A stretch of DNA of 64,000 nt from Bathymodiolus japonicus methanotrophic gill symbiont (GCF_019721995.1 NZ_BLYC01000002.1:248001-312000), one strand, 5' to 3'. Counted from the stretch's first letter, positions 46,380 through 57,441 are shown. Translations and numbers: made by a program. The notes: generated by a model not told the origin, from the letters alone.

Positions 46380-46467
46380 CTTTAGCTGTTACTGCAGCAA
46401 AAAAGCTAAAGCTGTTTTACTCCGTATGAGGGTGTATTTTCCAGGTTCTTATGCTACGTTGTTAGCG

Positions 46468-47358
46468 TCAAACAAGCGTATATTTGAAATAATGATCGAC
46501 TAATAATAGCGCAAAAATCAGCATCAAATAAACTATAGAATAGCCAAATGTTTGCATGGCGGTTTTATCATCTTTGGTGCGCATCATCTTAATCGCAAAG
46601 TAAATAAAACCTAAACTTAAGAAACTACCTGGTATCACATAAATCAAGCCACTCATTCCGGTTAAATAGGGAAGGAGGGTAACGATAAATAATAAAATGG
46701 TATACAGCAAAATATGTAAACGAGTAAATTCTGTGCCATGTGTAACCGGTAACATAGGAATATTTACTTTTGCATATTCATCACGTCTGGCAATGGCGAG
46801 TGCCCAGAAATGCGGTGGTGTCCAGACAAAAATCAACAGGAATAATAATAAGGCATAGGGATGTACTTCGCCGGTCATGGCGCACCAGCCTAGTAGTGGT
46901 GGTGCTGCTCCTGCCGCACCACCAATCACAATATTCTGTGGGGTCATGCGTTTAAGGTATACGGTATAGATAACCGCGTAGCCTATCAGCGAAATAAAGG
47001 CGAGTGCTGCTGTTAGTGTATTGACCAGAAAAACCAGTATCAGCATTGCAGAAATACCTAATATTCCGGCAAATATCAGCACATTGCCTGAACTGAGATC
47101 GCCTTGCGGTAAGGGACGGTTCTGTGTGCGTGCCATTTCAGCATCTGCTTTCTGGTCGATAAAATGGTTGATTGCCGCAGCCGAAGCAGACGCCAGCCCG
47201 ATACCTAGTGTTGCATAGATAAATAGCGCTACTGGCGGCATTCCCGGAACCGCTAGCAACATCCCGACATTGGCAGTAAAAACCAGTAATGCAACGACTT
47301 TGGGTTTGCACAGTTCAAGGTAGTTTTTCCAGCTGATGGTTATTTTTTCGTTAGTCAT
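46468..47358 (-). CDS. cyoE: Protoheme IX farnesyltransferase (heme O synthase)
   Basis: A 296-residue inner-membrane prenyltransferase of the UbiA superfamily that adds a farnesyl group to heme B, giving heme O for terminal oxidases. Nine or so membrane segments. The first aspartate-rich motif is in NHFIDQKADAEMARTQNRPLPQG, with the characteristic arginine pair. The KRMTPQNIVIGGAAGAAPPLLGW segment is also typical. Full length; oriented away from the M16 gene that starts at 47446. No oxidase genes are adjacent. Confidence 0.95.
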   Translation of the reverse strand: MTNEKITISWKNYLELCKPKVVALLVFTANVGMLLAVPGMPPVALFIYATLGIGLASASAAAINHFIDQKADAEMARTQNRPLPQGDLSSGNVLIFAGILGISAMLILVFLVNTLTAALAFISLIGYAVIYTVYLKRMTPQNIVIGGAAGAAPPLLGWCAMTGEVHPYALLLFLLIFVWTPPHFWALAIARRDEYAKVNIPMLPVTHGTEFTRLHILLYTILLFIVTLLPYLTGMSGLIYVIPGSFLSLGFIYFAIKMMRTKDDKTAMQTFGYSIVYLMLIFALLLVDHYFKYTLV

Positions 47359-47445
47359 GCTTTGCTTGTTTTATTCATTCGTATCTGGGATAGAATACTC
47401 TATTTAATGATTTTTTATTTTGTGCTGTTCAGGAGACGTTTATTT

Positions 47446-48795
47446 ATGATTGTCCGCGTTTTGATGGTGTTAATGTGTTGTTCATTTAGTGTCCATGCCA
47501 ATAGAGTTCAAGAGCGGGTATTAGCAAATGGACTCAAGGTGTTAGTGAAAGAAGAGCATCGTTCTCCTGTCGTTGTTTCGCAAATCTGGTACAAGGTAGG
47601 TTCAAGTTATGAGCCATCAGGTATTACGGGTATATCTCATATGCTCGAACATATGATGTTTAAAGGTACAGATAGTCACCCTGCTGGCGAATTTTCCGAG
47701 ATTATTGCAGCAAACGGGGGGCGGGAAAATGCCTTTACCGGGCGTGATTATACCGCATATTTTCAGGCGTTGGAAAAGTCTCGCTTGGCCATTAGCTTTG
47801 AGCTGGAAGCAGACCGTATGCAACATCTACATTTATTAGCAGCAGAGCTAACAAAAGAGTTGCAAGTGGTTATGGAAGAGCGACGTATGCGTACCGAAGA
47901 TAAGCCTCGTGCCAAGCTACAAGAGTATTTAATGGCCATGGCCTACTCTAATTCTCCGTATCGAAATCCAGTCATAGGCTGGCCGGCCGATATAGAAAAT
48001 TATCGGATAGATGATTTACAGCGCTGGTATCAGCAATGGTATGCGCCGAATAATGCGATATTGATTGTCGTGGGGGATGTGCACGCTGAAAAGGTATTTA
48101 AATTAGCTGAGCAATACTTTGGCGCTATTCCAGCACGGGAAATTGCAGTATTAAAACCGCAAACTGAAGTGCCACAGGTCGGAGTCAGGCGTATGACCAT
48201 TAAACTGCCTGCTAAAGTGCCCTATATACTTATGGCGTATAAAGTCTCTAGTCTGAAAACTGTGGGTCAGGAATGGGAAGCCTATGCTTTAGATGTTTTA
48301 GCCACAGTGCTCGATGGTGGGGAAAGTGCGCGGTTACCAGCCAGGTTGCAGCGTGGCCAGCAATTAGCCAGTTCAGTGGGTGCAGGCTATGACCTGGGCG
48401 GGCGTTTAGAAGAGCTGTTTATGTTTGAGGCAACGCCGATAAAAGGTAAGAGCTTATTGGATATGGAAATCGCACTCAAGACAGAAATACGCGCCTTGCA
48501 ACGCAAAGTAATTAGCGCGGAAGAATTGGCAAGAGTTAAAGCACAAGTCATGGCTAACTCAATTTATGAGCAAGATTCACTGTTTTATCAGGCGATGAAA
48601 TTAGGTATGGCTGAAACAGTGGGCTTAGGCTGGCAAACAGCCGAGCAATATAGAGAGAAAATTAATCAGGTGACTGCAGAGCAGGTACGCTTAGTAGCAG
48701 ATAAGTATCTGGTTGAATCACAATTGAGTATTGCCTATTTAGAACCACAAACTATGTCAGAAAATACACAGCAGGGAGTTAAGCATGCGCATTAA
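47446..48795 (+). CDS. M16-family zinc metalloprotease (catalytic subunit)
   Basis: About 449 residues. Signal peptide-like start (MIVRVLMVLMCCSFSVHA), so periplasmic. The inverted zinc motif HMLEH (HxxEH) lies near residue 75 with the downstream glutamate in ELQVVMEERRMRTED. ATG 47446 follows AGGAG; the frame extends 28 codons upstream, but without a ribosome-binding site. The stop overlaps the next gene by 11 bp. With its non-catalytic partner it forms the two-subunit M16 protease typical of gammaproteobacteria, upstream of rsmD. Its physiological substrate is unknown. Confidence 0.92.
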   Translation: MIVRVLMVLMCCSFSVHANRVQERVLANGLKVLVKEEHRSPVVVSQIWYKVGSSYEPSGITGISHMLEHMMFKGTDSHPAGEFSEIIAANGGRENAFTGRDYTAYFQALEKSRLAISFELEADRMQHLHLLAAELTKELQVVMEERRMRTEDKPRAKLQEYLMAMAYSNSPYRNPVIGWPADIENYRIDDLQRWYQQWYAPNNAILIVVGDVHAEKVFKLAEQYFGAIPAREIAVLKPQTEVPQVGVRRMTIKLPAKVPYILMAYKVSSLKTVGQEWEAYALDVLATVLDGGESARLPARLQRGQQLASSVGAGYDLGGRLEELFMFEATPIKGKSLLDMEIALKTEIRALQRKVISAEELARVKAQVMANSIYEQDSLFYQAMKLGMAETVGLGWQTAEQYREKINQVTAEQVRLVADKYLVESQLSIAYLEPQTMSENTQQGVKHAH

Positions 48796-50083
48796 ATTAT
48801 TATTAATCAGTATATTATTCAGCTTGCCAAGTGCATCTGCATTTGCCCAGGCTATTAAACATTGGCAAACCAGCCAGGGTGGACAAGTCTATTTTGTCCC
48901 CAGCCCGGGTTTACCGATGGTGGATATTCGCTTAGTGTTTGCTGCGGGTAGTGCGCGAGATGGCAAACAGTATGGCATTGCGGCATTAACCTCTAACCTT
49001 TTGGAAACAGGAGCAGGGCAGTGGAATGCCGATCAGATTGCGCAGCGATTTGATGCTATTGGTGCAAAATATAGTGCGTCTACTAGTCGTGATACTAGCT
49101 GGGTGGGCTTACGTAGCTTGACGCAGGCCGGTTTATTAGCGCAGGCTTTAGATACTTTTGAGCAAATCATTGCTCAGCCTCAATTTACGGTAGCCGAGTT
49201 TCAGCGTATCAAAGAGCAAACATTGATTGGCCTTCAACAGCAACAGGAAAAGCCAGGCTTTATCGCAAAAAAAACCTTTTATCAATTTATCTATGGCAAA
49301 CACCCCTATGCACATCTGGTTGCCGGGGAAATAGATACCATAAAGGCAATACAGCTAGCGGATATCAGGCAATTTCATCAACAGTACTATGTTAGCAAGA
49401 ATGCGGTGTTAGCCATAGTCGGTGACCTCACTGAGCAACAGGCGCGGAAAATAGCGGAAACGCTATATGCAAAGCTAGAGCCAGGTGAAAAGGCCAAGCC
49501 ATTGCCACAGGTAAAATCACCTGCAAAAGCCAGGCAAAAGCATATTGTGTTTCCTTCGAGCCAGACGCATATTCTGGCAGGCTTGCCAGTGTTAAGCAGA
49601 AAAGATGCTGATTATTTCCCTTTATATGTAGGTAATCATATTTTAGGTGGCAGTGGCCTGGTTTCCCTGTTGTTTAATGAGATACGCGAACAGCGGGGTC
49701 TGGCTTATAGTGCCTATAGCTATTTTTCGCCATTAGAAAAGATGGGGCCATTTACCATGGGATTGCAAACGCAAAATAAGCAACGCGTTATGGCAACAAA
49801 AGTCATGCAACAAACATTGGCTGACTTTATCAGTAAAGGGCCGACGCAAGAACAATTAACCGCAGCGCAGAAAAATCTGACCGGTGGCTTTGCCTTACGC
49901 TTCGATAATAATAAGAAATTATTAAACTATGTCGCAACAATCGCTTTTTACCAGCTGCCGCTGGATTACCTGGACAGTTTTCCGGGTAAAGTCTTGCAAG
50001 TGACTGTTGCTGACATTAAATCCGCCTTTCAGCGCTGGGTGCAGACTGATTTATTACAAATCATTAGCGTTGGCGGTCAATAG
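48785..50083 (+). CDS. M16-family protease partner (non-catalytic subunit)
   Basis: A 432-residue homologue of the preceding gene with a signal peptide (IKLLLISILFSLPSASAFA). The HxxEH motif is replaced (YGIAALTSNLLE), but the substrate-binding R/Y motif of such partners is present (FNEIREQRGLAYSAYSYF). This division of labour is the known pattern of heterodimeric M16 proteases. It overlaps the upstream gene by 11 bp and shares one base with rsmD, so all three are co-translated. Confidence 0.92.
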   Translation: MRIKLLLISILFSLPSASAFAQAIKHWQTSQGGQVYFVPSPGLPMVDIRLVFAAGSARDGKQYGIAALTSNLLETGAGQWNADQIAQRFDAIGAKYSASTSRDTSWVGLRSLTQAGLLAQALDTFEQIIAQPQFTVAEFQRIKEQTLIGLQQQQEKPGFIAKKTFYQFIYGKHPYAHLVAGEIDTIKAIQLADIRQFHQQYYVSKNAVLAIVGDLTEQQARKIAETLYAKLEPGEKAKPLPQVKSPAKARQKHIVFPSSQTHILAGLPVLSRKDADYFPLYVGNHILGGSGLVSLLFNEIREQRGLAYSAYSYFSPLEKMGPFTMGLQTQNKQRVMATKVMQQTLADFISKGPTQEQLTAAQKNLTGGFALRFDNNKKLLNYVATIAFYQLPLDYLDSFPGKVLQVTVADIKSAFQRWVQTDLLQIISVGGQ

Positions 50084-50643
50084 TGAGTAATAAAATCAGG
50101 ATTATTGGCGGTCTATGGCGTGGGCGAAATCTGTTATTTCCTGATGTGCAAGGTTTACGCCCAACGCCTGCAAGAGTGCGTGAAACGCTTTTTAACTGGT
50201 TGCAATATGATGTGCTTGCCAGTCGCTGCCTGGATTTATATGCAGGCAGCGGTGCATTAGGGATGGAAGCAGCATCCCGTGGGGCAAAGCAGGTGGTGCT
50301 GATAGAAAGCCATGCGCAGGTATGTAGACAGCTAAAACAAAATACTGAATTAGTTGCTGCAACCCAGGTGAAAATTATACAACAAGAGGTGTTTCGCTAT
50401 CTTGCAGGGGATGCCGAGCTTTTTGATCTGGTATTTTTAGACCCGCCCTTTGCTCAGGGTTATGCGGTACAAGCAGCAAACTGGTTAGAAGATAAACTAT
50501 GGTTGGCAAGTCATGCCAAAATTTATATTGAAGTAGAGCGCCAATTAAAATTAACCGGTCTTCCAGAAAACTGGACGCAGTTAAAATACAAAACAGCAGG
50601 TGAAGTTGCTTATTATTTATTTGAGCGGGTAGCAGAATCGTAG
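50083..50643 (+). CDS. rsmD: 16S rRNA m2G966 methyltransferase
   Basis: A 186-residue Rossmann-fold enzyme that methylates N2 of G966 in 16S rRNA. Motifs: LDLYAGSGALGMEAASRGA (SAM binding) and DLVFLDPPF (catalytic motif IV). It starts at GTG 50083, overlapping the M16 stop by one base. coaD would normally follow directly; here 3.3 kb of repeats and an IS1634 remnant intervene. Confidence 0.95.
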   Translation: MSNKIRIIGGLWRGRNLLFPDVQGLRPTPARVRETLFNWLQYDVLASRCLDLYAGSGALGMEAASRGAKQVVLIESHAQVCRQLKQNTELVAATQVKIIQQEVFRYLAGDAELFDLVFLDPPFAQGYAVQAANWLEDKLWLASHAKIYIEVERQLKLTGLPENWTQLKYKTAGEVAYYLFERVAES

Positions 50644-50645
50644 AG

Positions 50646-50692
50646 CGTGGCTTTAGACTGCTGATATTTTATGTTGACGGACTAAAGTCACG
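50646..50692 (+). terminator. Hairpin after rsmD
   Basis: CGTGGCTTTAG (50646-50656) pairs with CTAAAGTCACG (50682-50692) with one G-T wobble. It lies immediately after the stop. No U-run. Confidence 0.35.
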
Positions 50693-50730
50693 ATTTATAT
50701 TACATCTGAATAAAAACACCGAAAGGGAGC

Positions 50731-50880
50731 TGGAAATAAATAATTGTCTAATATTGGGCAGGATTTTGTTCGTATTCAAGACGTAGTAACCGGCGCATAA
50801 CAGGCTACGGTGTGCCACGAGAGCAAATTTTTTATTTTTGCTCGTAACGGTAAGAAAGATGAAGGATGGCCCTTCGGTGA
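50731..50880 (-). repeat. Degenerate M3-like repeat
   Basis: CTAATATTGGGCAGGATTTTGTTCG... and CCGGCGCATAACAGGCTACG align with the corresponding parts of the M3 copy at 41310-41726. It is worn and its ends are unclear. Confidence 0.4.
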
Positions 50881-50975
50881 CGACTTCCAGTAGTCGTTAT
50901 CAAACCACCGTGAGTTGCGTTGATTAAGAGTCAGGGTGATAAACGTCACGGGAAAAGGCAGGACAAAGATTCTGT

Positions 50976-51257
50976 CGCTGAAAATCATGGAAACTGAGCT
51001 TAGCGAAGTGGTGATTTTTTAGTCCCTGATAGGCGGACAGGGCAATTCGCTGATTCGACGTGTGCTAGCAGCACGCGAGAGGAGCAAGAATTGCATTCCG
51101 AATAGCCGTCCAGCCAGTGAGGTAGTAATGACGAAGCTGCTTTTGTGCGTAGTCGTTGCGGACGCAGGGCGTTCAGGGCATCTCCCATCCGCTGCGTAGG
51201 TGAACGAATTATGGCGACAGGAGTCTCGGAATTTCGTGAGGTAGCATGGCGCGCCTG
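50976..51257 (+). repeat. Type A structured repeat (282 bp)
   Basis: Begins CGCTGAAAATCATGG and ends GGCGCGCCTG; two single-base insertions relative to other type A copies. It stands exactly where the left end of the IS1634 element should begin, so that end is missing or displaced. Confidence 0.88.
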
Positions 51258-51627
51258 GTAAAAATCCCTTTAGAATCAATGGTGTTTTTTTGAGGGTCTC
51301 TGTAGTGCCATCTTAACTTGCTCTGCCCCTTGATTTTCCCTGGTTTTTCACCGATGCTAGTGGTATGTATATTCGAAGAACCAAAACAAAAAGCCTTGAA
51401 GACGGCTCAGCTTATTTCACTTACCGCATTGTAGAATCTGTGCGTATAGGAAAACAAGTCAAGCAACGTACATTGCTCAATATAGGTGCGGACTTTACGA
51501 TTGATAAAAAGTACTGGCCCTTGCTGACGGCCAGAATCGAACAATTACAGCAAGGTTTGGAACCACATCAGGAAGAGCTATTCAATTTAGCCGATGATTT
51601 AAATCAACTTCTGGAAGCAACAGCCCA

Positions 51628-51887
51628 CGCTGTCAGCCCCGGACGGGCTGATAGTCTCCAGAAGGCGCAGGGAAATTTGCCAATCCGAAGTGCGCGATAG
51701 CGCGCGAGGGAGGCTAAAATTTTATCCCGAATAGCCGTAGAGCCATTTGTGGTAGCCATGACTGAGCTGCTTTGTGCTCAGTCTGTGGCGGACGCAGGGC
51801 GGCTGGAGCATCTCCTATTCGCTGCGTAGGTGAACGAATTACGGCGACAGGAGTCCCGGAATTTCGTGAGGTAGCATGGCGCGCCTG
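51628..51887 (+). repeat. Type B structured repeat (260 bp)
   Basis: Lies between GAAGCAACAGCCCA and GCGCTATAGC. Exact removal keeps the transposase in frame (GCC CAG CGC TAT AGC). No duplication. Confidence 0.93.
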
Positions 51888-52544
51888 GCGCTATAGCTCA
51901 CTGATGACTGCAAAACTGTCACAACCGCTAGATTCAGAAACAACAACGCGAGATTTTCATCATGTCGATATTAATCATGTCGAAGCCATTAATGCCCGTA
52001 GTATTGGTGTTGAAACCCTGGCACTGCATGCCCCGCACAGCAGTTACAGCTAGACGAGAAACTCATGGCGCTGGGCTTTAATAAAGTAGATACGGCGACG
52101 GCCCTGGGCACTATCATAGGACGTATGGTTTCACCCGGCAGTGAACTGCAAACACATGACTGGTTGCAAAATCAAACAGGCCTGGGCGAATTACTGGGTC
52201 ATGACTACGGTAACACCAGCCTGACGCGATTATATACAGTCAGTGACAAGCTACTCAAACATCAGGCAACTCTTGAATATTTTCTGGCTGACCGAGAGCA
52301 GACGTTGTTCAATTTAAACCGCAAGATTGTATTGTACGATCTGACCAATACTTATTTTGAAGGCCAGTGCGCCCGAAACCCGAAAGCGAAATTCGGTCGC
52401 TCTAAAGAGAAACGCACTGATTGCCCGTTGGTTACTCTGGGGCTGGTTCTGGATGGTGGCGGCTTTCCATTGAGTAGTCAGGTTTTTCCCGGCAACGCCA
52501 GTGAGCCCGCGACCTTGAAACTGATGCTTGACGAACTGCGAGAC

Positions 52545-52839
52545 ACGGGGAGTCGCTATTTTTGCGAAAGCTTGTTTTGGGCATCCCAGCCCAAGCAAGC
52601 AGCAAAAACTTAACGCGACCACTTATGCCTCCGGCGGCCCCGATTCGTCCTCGTCACCTCGTCCCGACCCAACAAGGGGTCGGAACATAGGCTCCAAATG
52701 ACTTGACGCCGTGTCGGATGGCCTTTTATTTTGTCTCCACCTTCGCTAACGCTCAGACTCCGACAAAACAACGGCCCTACGGCTATCGCGGACTAAAAAT
52801 CATCACTTCGCTTAGGCTACGTTTCCCTGATTTTCAGCG
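52545..52839 (-). repeat. Type C structured repeat (295 bp)
   Basis: Same 295-bp length as other type C copies, with A instead of T as first base. Removal joins CGA GAC with AAG GAT CCC in the transposase frame. Confidence 0.88.
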
Positions 52840-53882
52840 AAGGATCCCTTTCATCAAATAAAGCCGGTGGTTATCATGGATGCCGGCATTGCCAGCGCTG
52901 ACAATATTGCCTGGTTAATCGAACAAGATTATCATTATCTCGTTGTCAGTCGAGAACAACATGTAAAAAACCCAAGAGATCAGAAAACTCCGGTAGCGGT
53001 CAGGGATACCCGGGACAGCAATGTTGTTGTTTATCGTGAAGTTGATCAAGAAACCGGGGAAACCCGACTCTATTGTCATTCAGAACAAAAAGCAAAAAAA
53101 GAACAAGGTATCCGTAATCGCTTCCATGCTCGTCTGGAAGAGGTCCTGGAAAAACTGCACACAGGTCTGAGCAAAAAAGGCACCCTTAAAAAATACGACA
53201 AAATACTGGAACGTATCGGACGACTACGTGAAAAACATAGCCGTGTTGCTGCAGATTACACCATTAACGTTATCGCGGATGACAAAAAAAACAAAGCCAT
53301 CGGTATAGAATGGCAACGTAAACCTGAAAGTGACCAAAAAGATAAGCACTGTGGTGTTTACTGCCTAAGAACGAATATCCCTGACTGGTCGGAAGAACAG
53401 TTATGGCTAACCTATACCATGCTGACTGAGATTGAAGCGACCTTTAGAAGCCTGAAAACCGAGCTAGGCTTGCGCCCTGTCTATCACAAAAAAGAAGAGC
53501 GGGTTACCGGACACCTATTCATCACATTATTAGCTTACCACCTGGTACATGTACTGCGTTATCAACTTAGATTGCAGGACATCCATCTAAGCTGGGAAAG
53601 CATTCGCAACAGGATGTCGACCCAGCAACGCATGACCATTACTTTACCCACGGATAACGATACAATCATTCACCTGCGAACCACAAGCAAAGCAGAAACC
53701 AGACAAAAACAAATATACACTGCGTTGAATATTAACCCCGACCCGATTGGAAAAGTTAAAACGATCGTTGATATGAAACCTGTAGTGCCAACTGGGGCCG
53801 ATTGAAAATTTAACTCATTGAAATAATGGGAAATTGACTGTATATGTCACGAAGATAGGCTAACAGCATGAAAATAAAATAA

Positions 53883-53912
53883 TTCCCAGTCATTAGCATA
53901 ACAAGCTATAAT
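53883..53912 (+). promoter_or_regulatory. Candidate coaD promoter
   Basis: A perfect TATAAT (53907-53912) lies 54 bp before the coaD ATG, with a weak -35-like TTCCCA 18 bp upstream. The promoter lies just outside the IS1634 right end, which may explain how coaD survives separation from rsmD. Confidence 0.35.
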
Positions 53913-53965
53913 GCTCGGCTGAGAAAAATTCTGTACATTATATACCGCCGGATTAGCAGAACATC

Positions 53966-54699
<734 letters not shown>

Positions 54700-54725
54700 A
54701 TATTACACCTGCTATGCAATATAAA

Positions 54726-54753
54726 AAGAGGAGCATTGCTCCTCTTCTTTTTT
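54726..54753 (+). terminator. Rho-independent terminator after the ferredoxin gene
   Basis: AAGAGGAGC (54726-54734) and GCTCCTCTT (54738-54746) form a perfect stem followed by CTTTTTT. Confidence 0.9.
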
Positions 54754-54824
54754 GCATAGTGTAGTGCGGACTTCAGCCCGCTAACAGCAAAGCAACATAT
54801 CTACTGAATTTAGAATAAAACCAT

Positions 54825-56717
54825 ATGGCACTACTACGCTTAAAGAAAGTCTCCATTGCATTTGGCACGCATGCATTACTTAAACAGGCCGAATTTCAAT
54901 TACTCGATGGCGAACGGGTGGGGCTATTAGGGCGCAATGGTGAAGGTAAGTCCAACTTAATGAAGGTAATAATGCGGGAAGTTCATCAGGATGAAGGCGA
55001 GGTCTGGTACAAGCCTGAATTACGCATAGCGGTGCTGGAGCAGATGCCGCACTTACCTGATGAAGAAACCATTTATGATGTGGTTGCGGGTGGCCTGGGT
55101 GAAGTCGGCTTGTGGATTAGACGCTACCACGAACTGACGCTATTGACGGACTATACTAATGCCGTGATGAAGGAAATGGGTGACTTGCAGCATAAACTTG
55201 ATGTGCATAATGGCTGGCAAATACAACAGCGCGTAGAAAATATCTTAAGCCGTCTGAATCTGCCAGCAGAAACCCTCGTCAAAGGCTTGTCAGGAGGCTG
55301 GAAGCGCCGGGTATCACTGGCTAAAGCATTAGTCATCGAGCCCGAAGTGTTATTACTTGATGAGCCAACCAATCACCTTGATCTGGAAAGCATACTGTGG
55401 CTGGAAGAGCAATTACTGAGTTTTAAAGGAGCAATTTTATTTGTTACACATGATCGTTCCTTCCTGCAAAAACTAGCCACCCGTATTATTGACCTCGATA
55501 GAGGACAGTTAGTTTCCTGGCCTGGTGATTATGCTGACTACCTGGTAAAAAAAGCAGCAGCATTAGAAGAAGAAGCAACCCAGAATGCCTTGTTTGATAA
55601 AAAACTGGCCGAAGAAGAAGTCTGGATACGCCAGGGAATCAAAGCGCGTAGAACGCGTAATGAAGGTCGTGTTCGTGCGCTAATGGCATTGCGTAAAGAG
55701 CGCTCACAACGACGCAATTTACAAGGTACCAGTAAATTGTCTATGGAAAGTGGTGAAGCGTCAGGGAAAAAAGTAATTGAAATGCAGGATGTTAGCTTTG
55801 CTTATCCAGACAAAGTGATCGTCAAGAACTTCTCTACCGTTATTCAGCAGGGTGACAAGATAGGCTTAATCGGTCCGAATGGCGCGGGTAAAACCAGCTT
55901 TTTAAAGCTCTTGCTAAAAGAGCTAGAGCCCGATAGCGGTAGCGTTAGCCAGGGGACAAAATTACAGGTTGCTTATTTTGACCAGCTTAGAGAAGAGCTA
56001 AACCCAGACATAAACGTAGCAGATACCATAGCCGAAGGTAACGATCATGTACTGATCAACGGCGAACCGCGTCATGTTGTTTCGTATTTAAGTGACTTTC
56101 TATTTGCACCAGAGCGAGCGCGCTCACCGGTAAAAACCCTGTCGGGCGGCGAAAAAAACCGTTTATTGCTAGCGAAGCTGTTTACCAAAACCGCAAATTT
56201 AATCATTATGGATGAGCCGACTAATGACCTGGATATGGAAACTCTGGAATTGCTGGAAGAGCGTTTAGTCGAATATAAGGGCACCTTATTAATCGTCAGC
56301 CATGACCGGGTGTTTTTAGATAATGTTGTTACCAGCGTTATTGTATTTGAAGGTCATGGGCAGGTCAGTGAATATATTGGCGGCTACTCGGACTGGTTAG
56401 CTTATAACCAGGCGCAGGCAAAACAACAGGCTAAAGCCAATAAGATAAGCAAGGCAGACAAAAAACAGCCTCCCGAAACAGCGACCAAAAAGAAAAAGCT
56501 AAGCTATAAAGAGCAAAAAGAACTGACCGAATTGCCCGTTGTTATCGAAGACCTGGAAAGTAATCAAGTAGAGATAAACCAGCAAATTGCAATGCCAGAG
56601 TTTTATCAACAAGATCAGCAAAAAATAAACCTGGTACTTGAAGGGCTGGCAAAGATCAACACCGATTTAGAACAGGCCTATGCGCGCTGGGATGAGCTAG
56701 AAGCCTTGGCAGAATAA
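54825..56717 (+). CDS. uup: ABC-F ATPase, Uup type
   Basis: A 630-residue soluble protein with two ATP-binding cassettes and no membrane domain. ABC-F proteins act on ribosomes or, for Uup, on branched replication and ribosome intermediates. Walker A sites: GRNGEGKSN and GPNGAGKTS. Signatures: LSGGWKRRVSLAKAL and LSGGEKNRLLLAKL. The linker GIKARRTRNEGRVRALMALRKER matches Uup. A lysine-rich coiled-coil C-terminal domain (about 545-630) is also Uup-like. Full length, probably monocistronic. Confidence 0.92.
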   Translation: MALLRLKKVSIAFGTHALLKQAEFQLLDGERVGLLGRNGEGKSNLMKVIMREVHQDEGEVWYKPELRIAVLEQMPHLPDEETIYDVVAGGLGEVGLWIRRYHELTLLTDYTNAVMKEMGDLQHKLDVHNGWQIQQRVENILSRLNLPAETLVKGLSGGWKRRVSLAKALVIEPEVLLLDEPTNHLDLESILWLEEQLLSFKGAILFVTHDRSFLQKLATRIIDLDRGQLVSWPGDYADYLVKKAAALEEEATQNALFDKKLAEEEVWIRQGIKARRTRNEGRVRALMALRKERSQRRNLQGTSKLSMESGEASGKKVIEMQDVSFAYPDKVIVKNFSTVIQQGDKIGLIGPNGAGKTSFLKLLLKELEPDSGSVSQGTKLQVAYFDQLREELNPDINVADTIAEGNDHVLINGEPRHVVSYLSDFLFAPERARSPVKTLSGGEKNRLLLAKLFTKTANLIIMDEPTNDLDMETLELLEERLVEYKGTLLIVSHDRVFLDNVVTSVIVFEGHGQVSEYIGGYSDWLAYNQAQAKQQAKANKISKADKKQPPETATKKKKLSYKEQKELTELPVVIEDLESNQVEINQQIAMPEFYQQDQQKINLVLEGLAKINTDLEQAYARWDELEALAE

Positions 56718-56786
56718 TTGATTGCAATAAGATCAAAGCTGTTTTATCATACTCTATTATTCAACGTTCGTTGAATAGTCTTATGT

Positions 56787-56874
56787 GGAGAGCTGGCCGA
56801 GTGGCCGAAGGCGCACGCCTGGAAAGTGTGTATACGGCAACGTATCAAGAGTTCGAATCTCTTGCTCTCCGCCA
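56787..56874 (+). tRNA. tRNA-Ser(GGA)
   Basis: An 88-base cloverleaf: acceptor GGAGAGC/GCTCTCC, D-arm GCTGGCCGAGTGGCCGAAGGC, anticodon loop CTGGAAA with anticodon GGA, a long class II variable arm (TATACGGCAACGTAT), T-arm AAGAGTTCGAATCTCTT and an encoded G-CCA end. All parts are canonical for serine. Confidence 0.97.
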
Positions 56875-57212
56875 TTGTTTTATTCTCAATGCCCAGTGAC
56901 TTGCGAAAAGATTCACAAAGCCCACGCCGTGCGGACTTTGGTTGCATTGTCTTATTTAGAGACGCGCACTTATCGCTGATGATATACCCGAAATAGCCTA
57001 GCGTCTCAAAGCCACTTTTTGCCAGTGACTCGATTATGTTAACGGCAATTTAATGACGTTGACTTTTAGGGTTATTACTTACATTGAGCGGGTCTATTTT
57101 CTGGTTTTTATATTAAAGTATCAATCCATACCCGCTCAATGTGAGTATGATCGTAGGTGATTTAGTTTTTGCGACAGAACCTAAATTTTGACTAAATTAA
57201 ATTGGGCAATAA
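56875..57212. other. Gap between tRNA-Ser and the lipoprotein gene
   Basis: No gene seen. It contains a 13-bp inverted repeat, ACATTGAGCGGGT (57081-57093) and ACCCGCTCAATGT (57130-57142), with a 36-base spacer. No integrase gene or direct repeat of the tRNA 3' end is seen. Confidence 0.55.
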
Positions 57213-57237
57213 ATGAAAAAATCAGGGTTATTATTCA

Positions 57238-57441
57238 CTGAAGTTTCCCAATAATTATTTATGGTAAAATTGAAACTATGCTACAACTATATGAAAAAAA
57301 CAGTCTTTTCATTCGTTTCAAATGCTATTGCCTAAGGGGAATTAAGTAGGGGTTTGCTATAAACATGGCAAAACCACCTAAAATAAACCTCGATACACCA
57401 GCATTGTGTATTTCAGCTACTCAATAATTGGGAAACTTCAG
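57238..57441 (+). mobile_element. M2 MITE (204 bp)
   Basis: Intact ends. Duplication TTATTCA (57231-57237 and 57442-57448). It lies in the signal peptide of the lipoprotein gene. Confidence 0.93.

Larger units (their letters stand above)
51365..53805 (+). pseudogene. IS1634-family transposase, disrupted
   Basis: Begins MYIRRTKTKSLEDGSAYFTY, the standard IS1634 N-terminus. It is interrupted by a type B repeat (restored: EATA-QRYSSLM), a frameshift near 52030, and a type C repeat (restored: GAC-AAG GAT CCC TTT). The C-terminal catalytic part runs from 52840 to 53805 with VVIMDAGIAS, MLTEIEATFRSLKTELGLRP and LAYHLVHVLRYQL. Without the repeats and the frameshift it would be a full DDE transposase of about 620 residues. 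Confidence 0.88.
51258..53859 (+). mobile_element. IS1634-type element, left end lost, two internal repeats
   Basis: The right end TGTCACGAAGATAGG is followed by CTAA, the same target pattern as the M1 MITE. The left interior (AATCAATGGTGTTTTTTT) matches the M1 interior. The left terminus is absent. It contains a type B (51628-51887) and a type C repeat (52545-52839). Confidence 0.82.

Noticed and set aside
51772-52053. A 93-codon plus-strand frame
   Set aside because: Starts inside a type B repeat and continues into the IS1634 transposase; part of the pseudogene there.
56787-57142. tRNA-Ser as an island attachment site
   Set aside because: No repeat of the tRNA 3' end and no integrase gene close by; the 13-bp inverted repeat downstream is unrelated to the tRNA.
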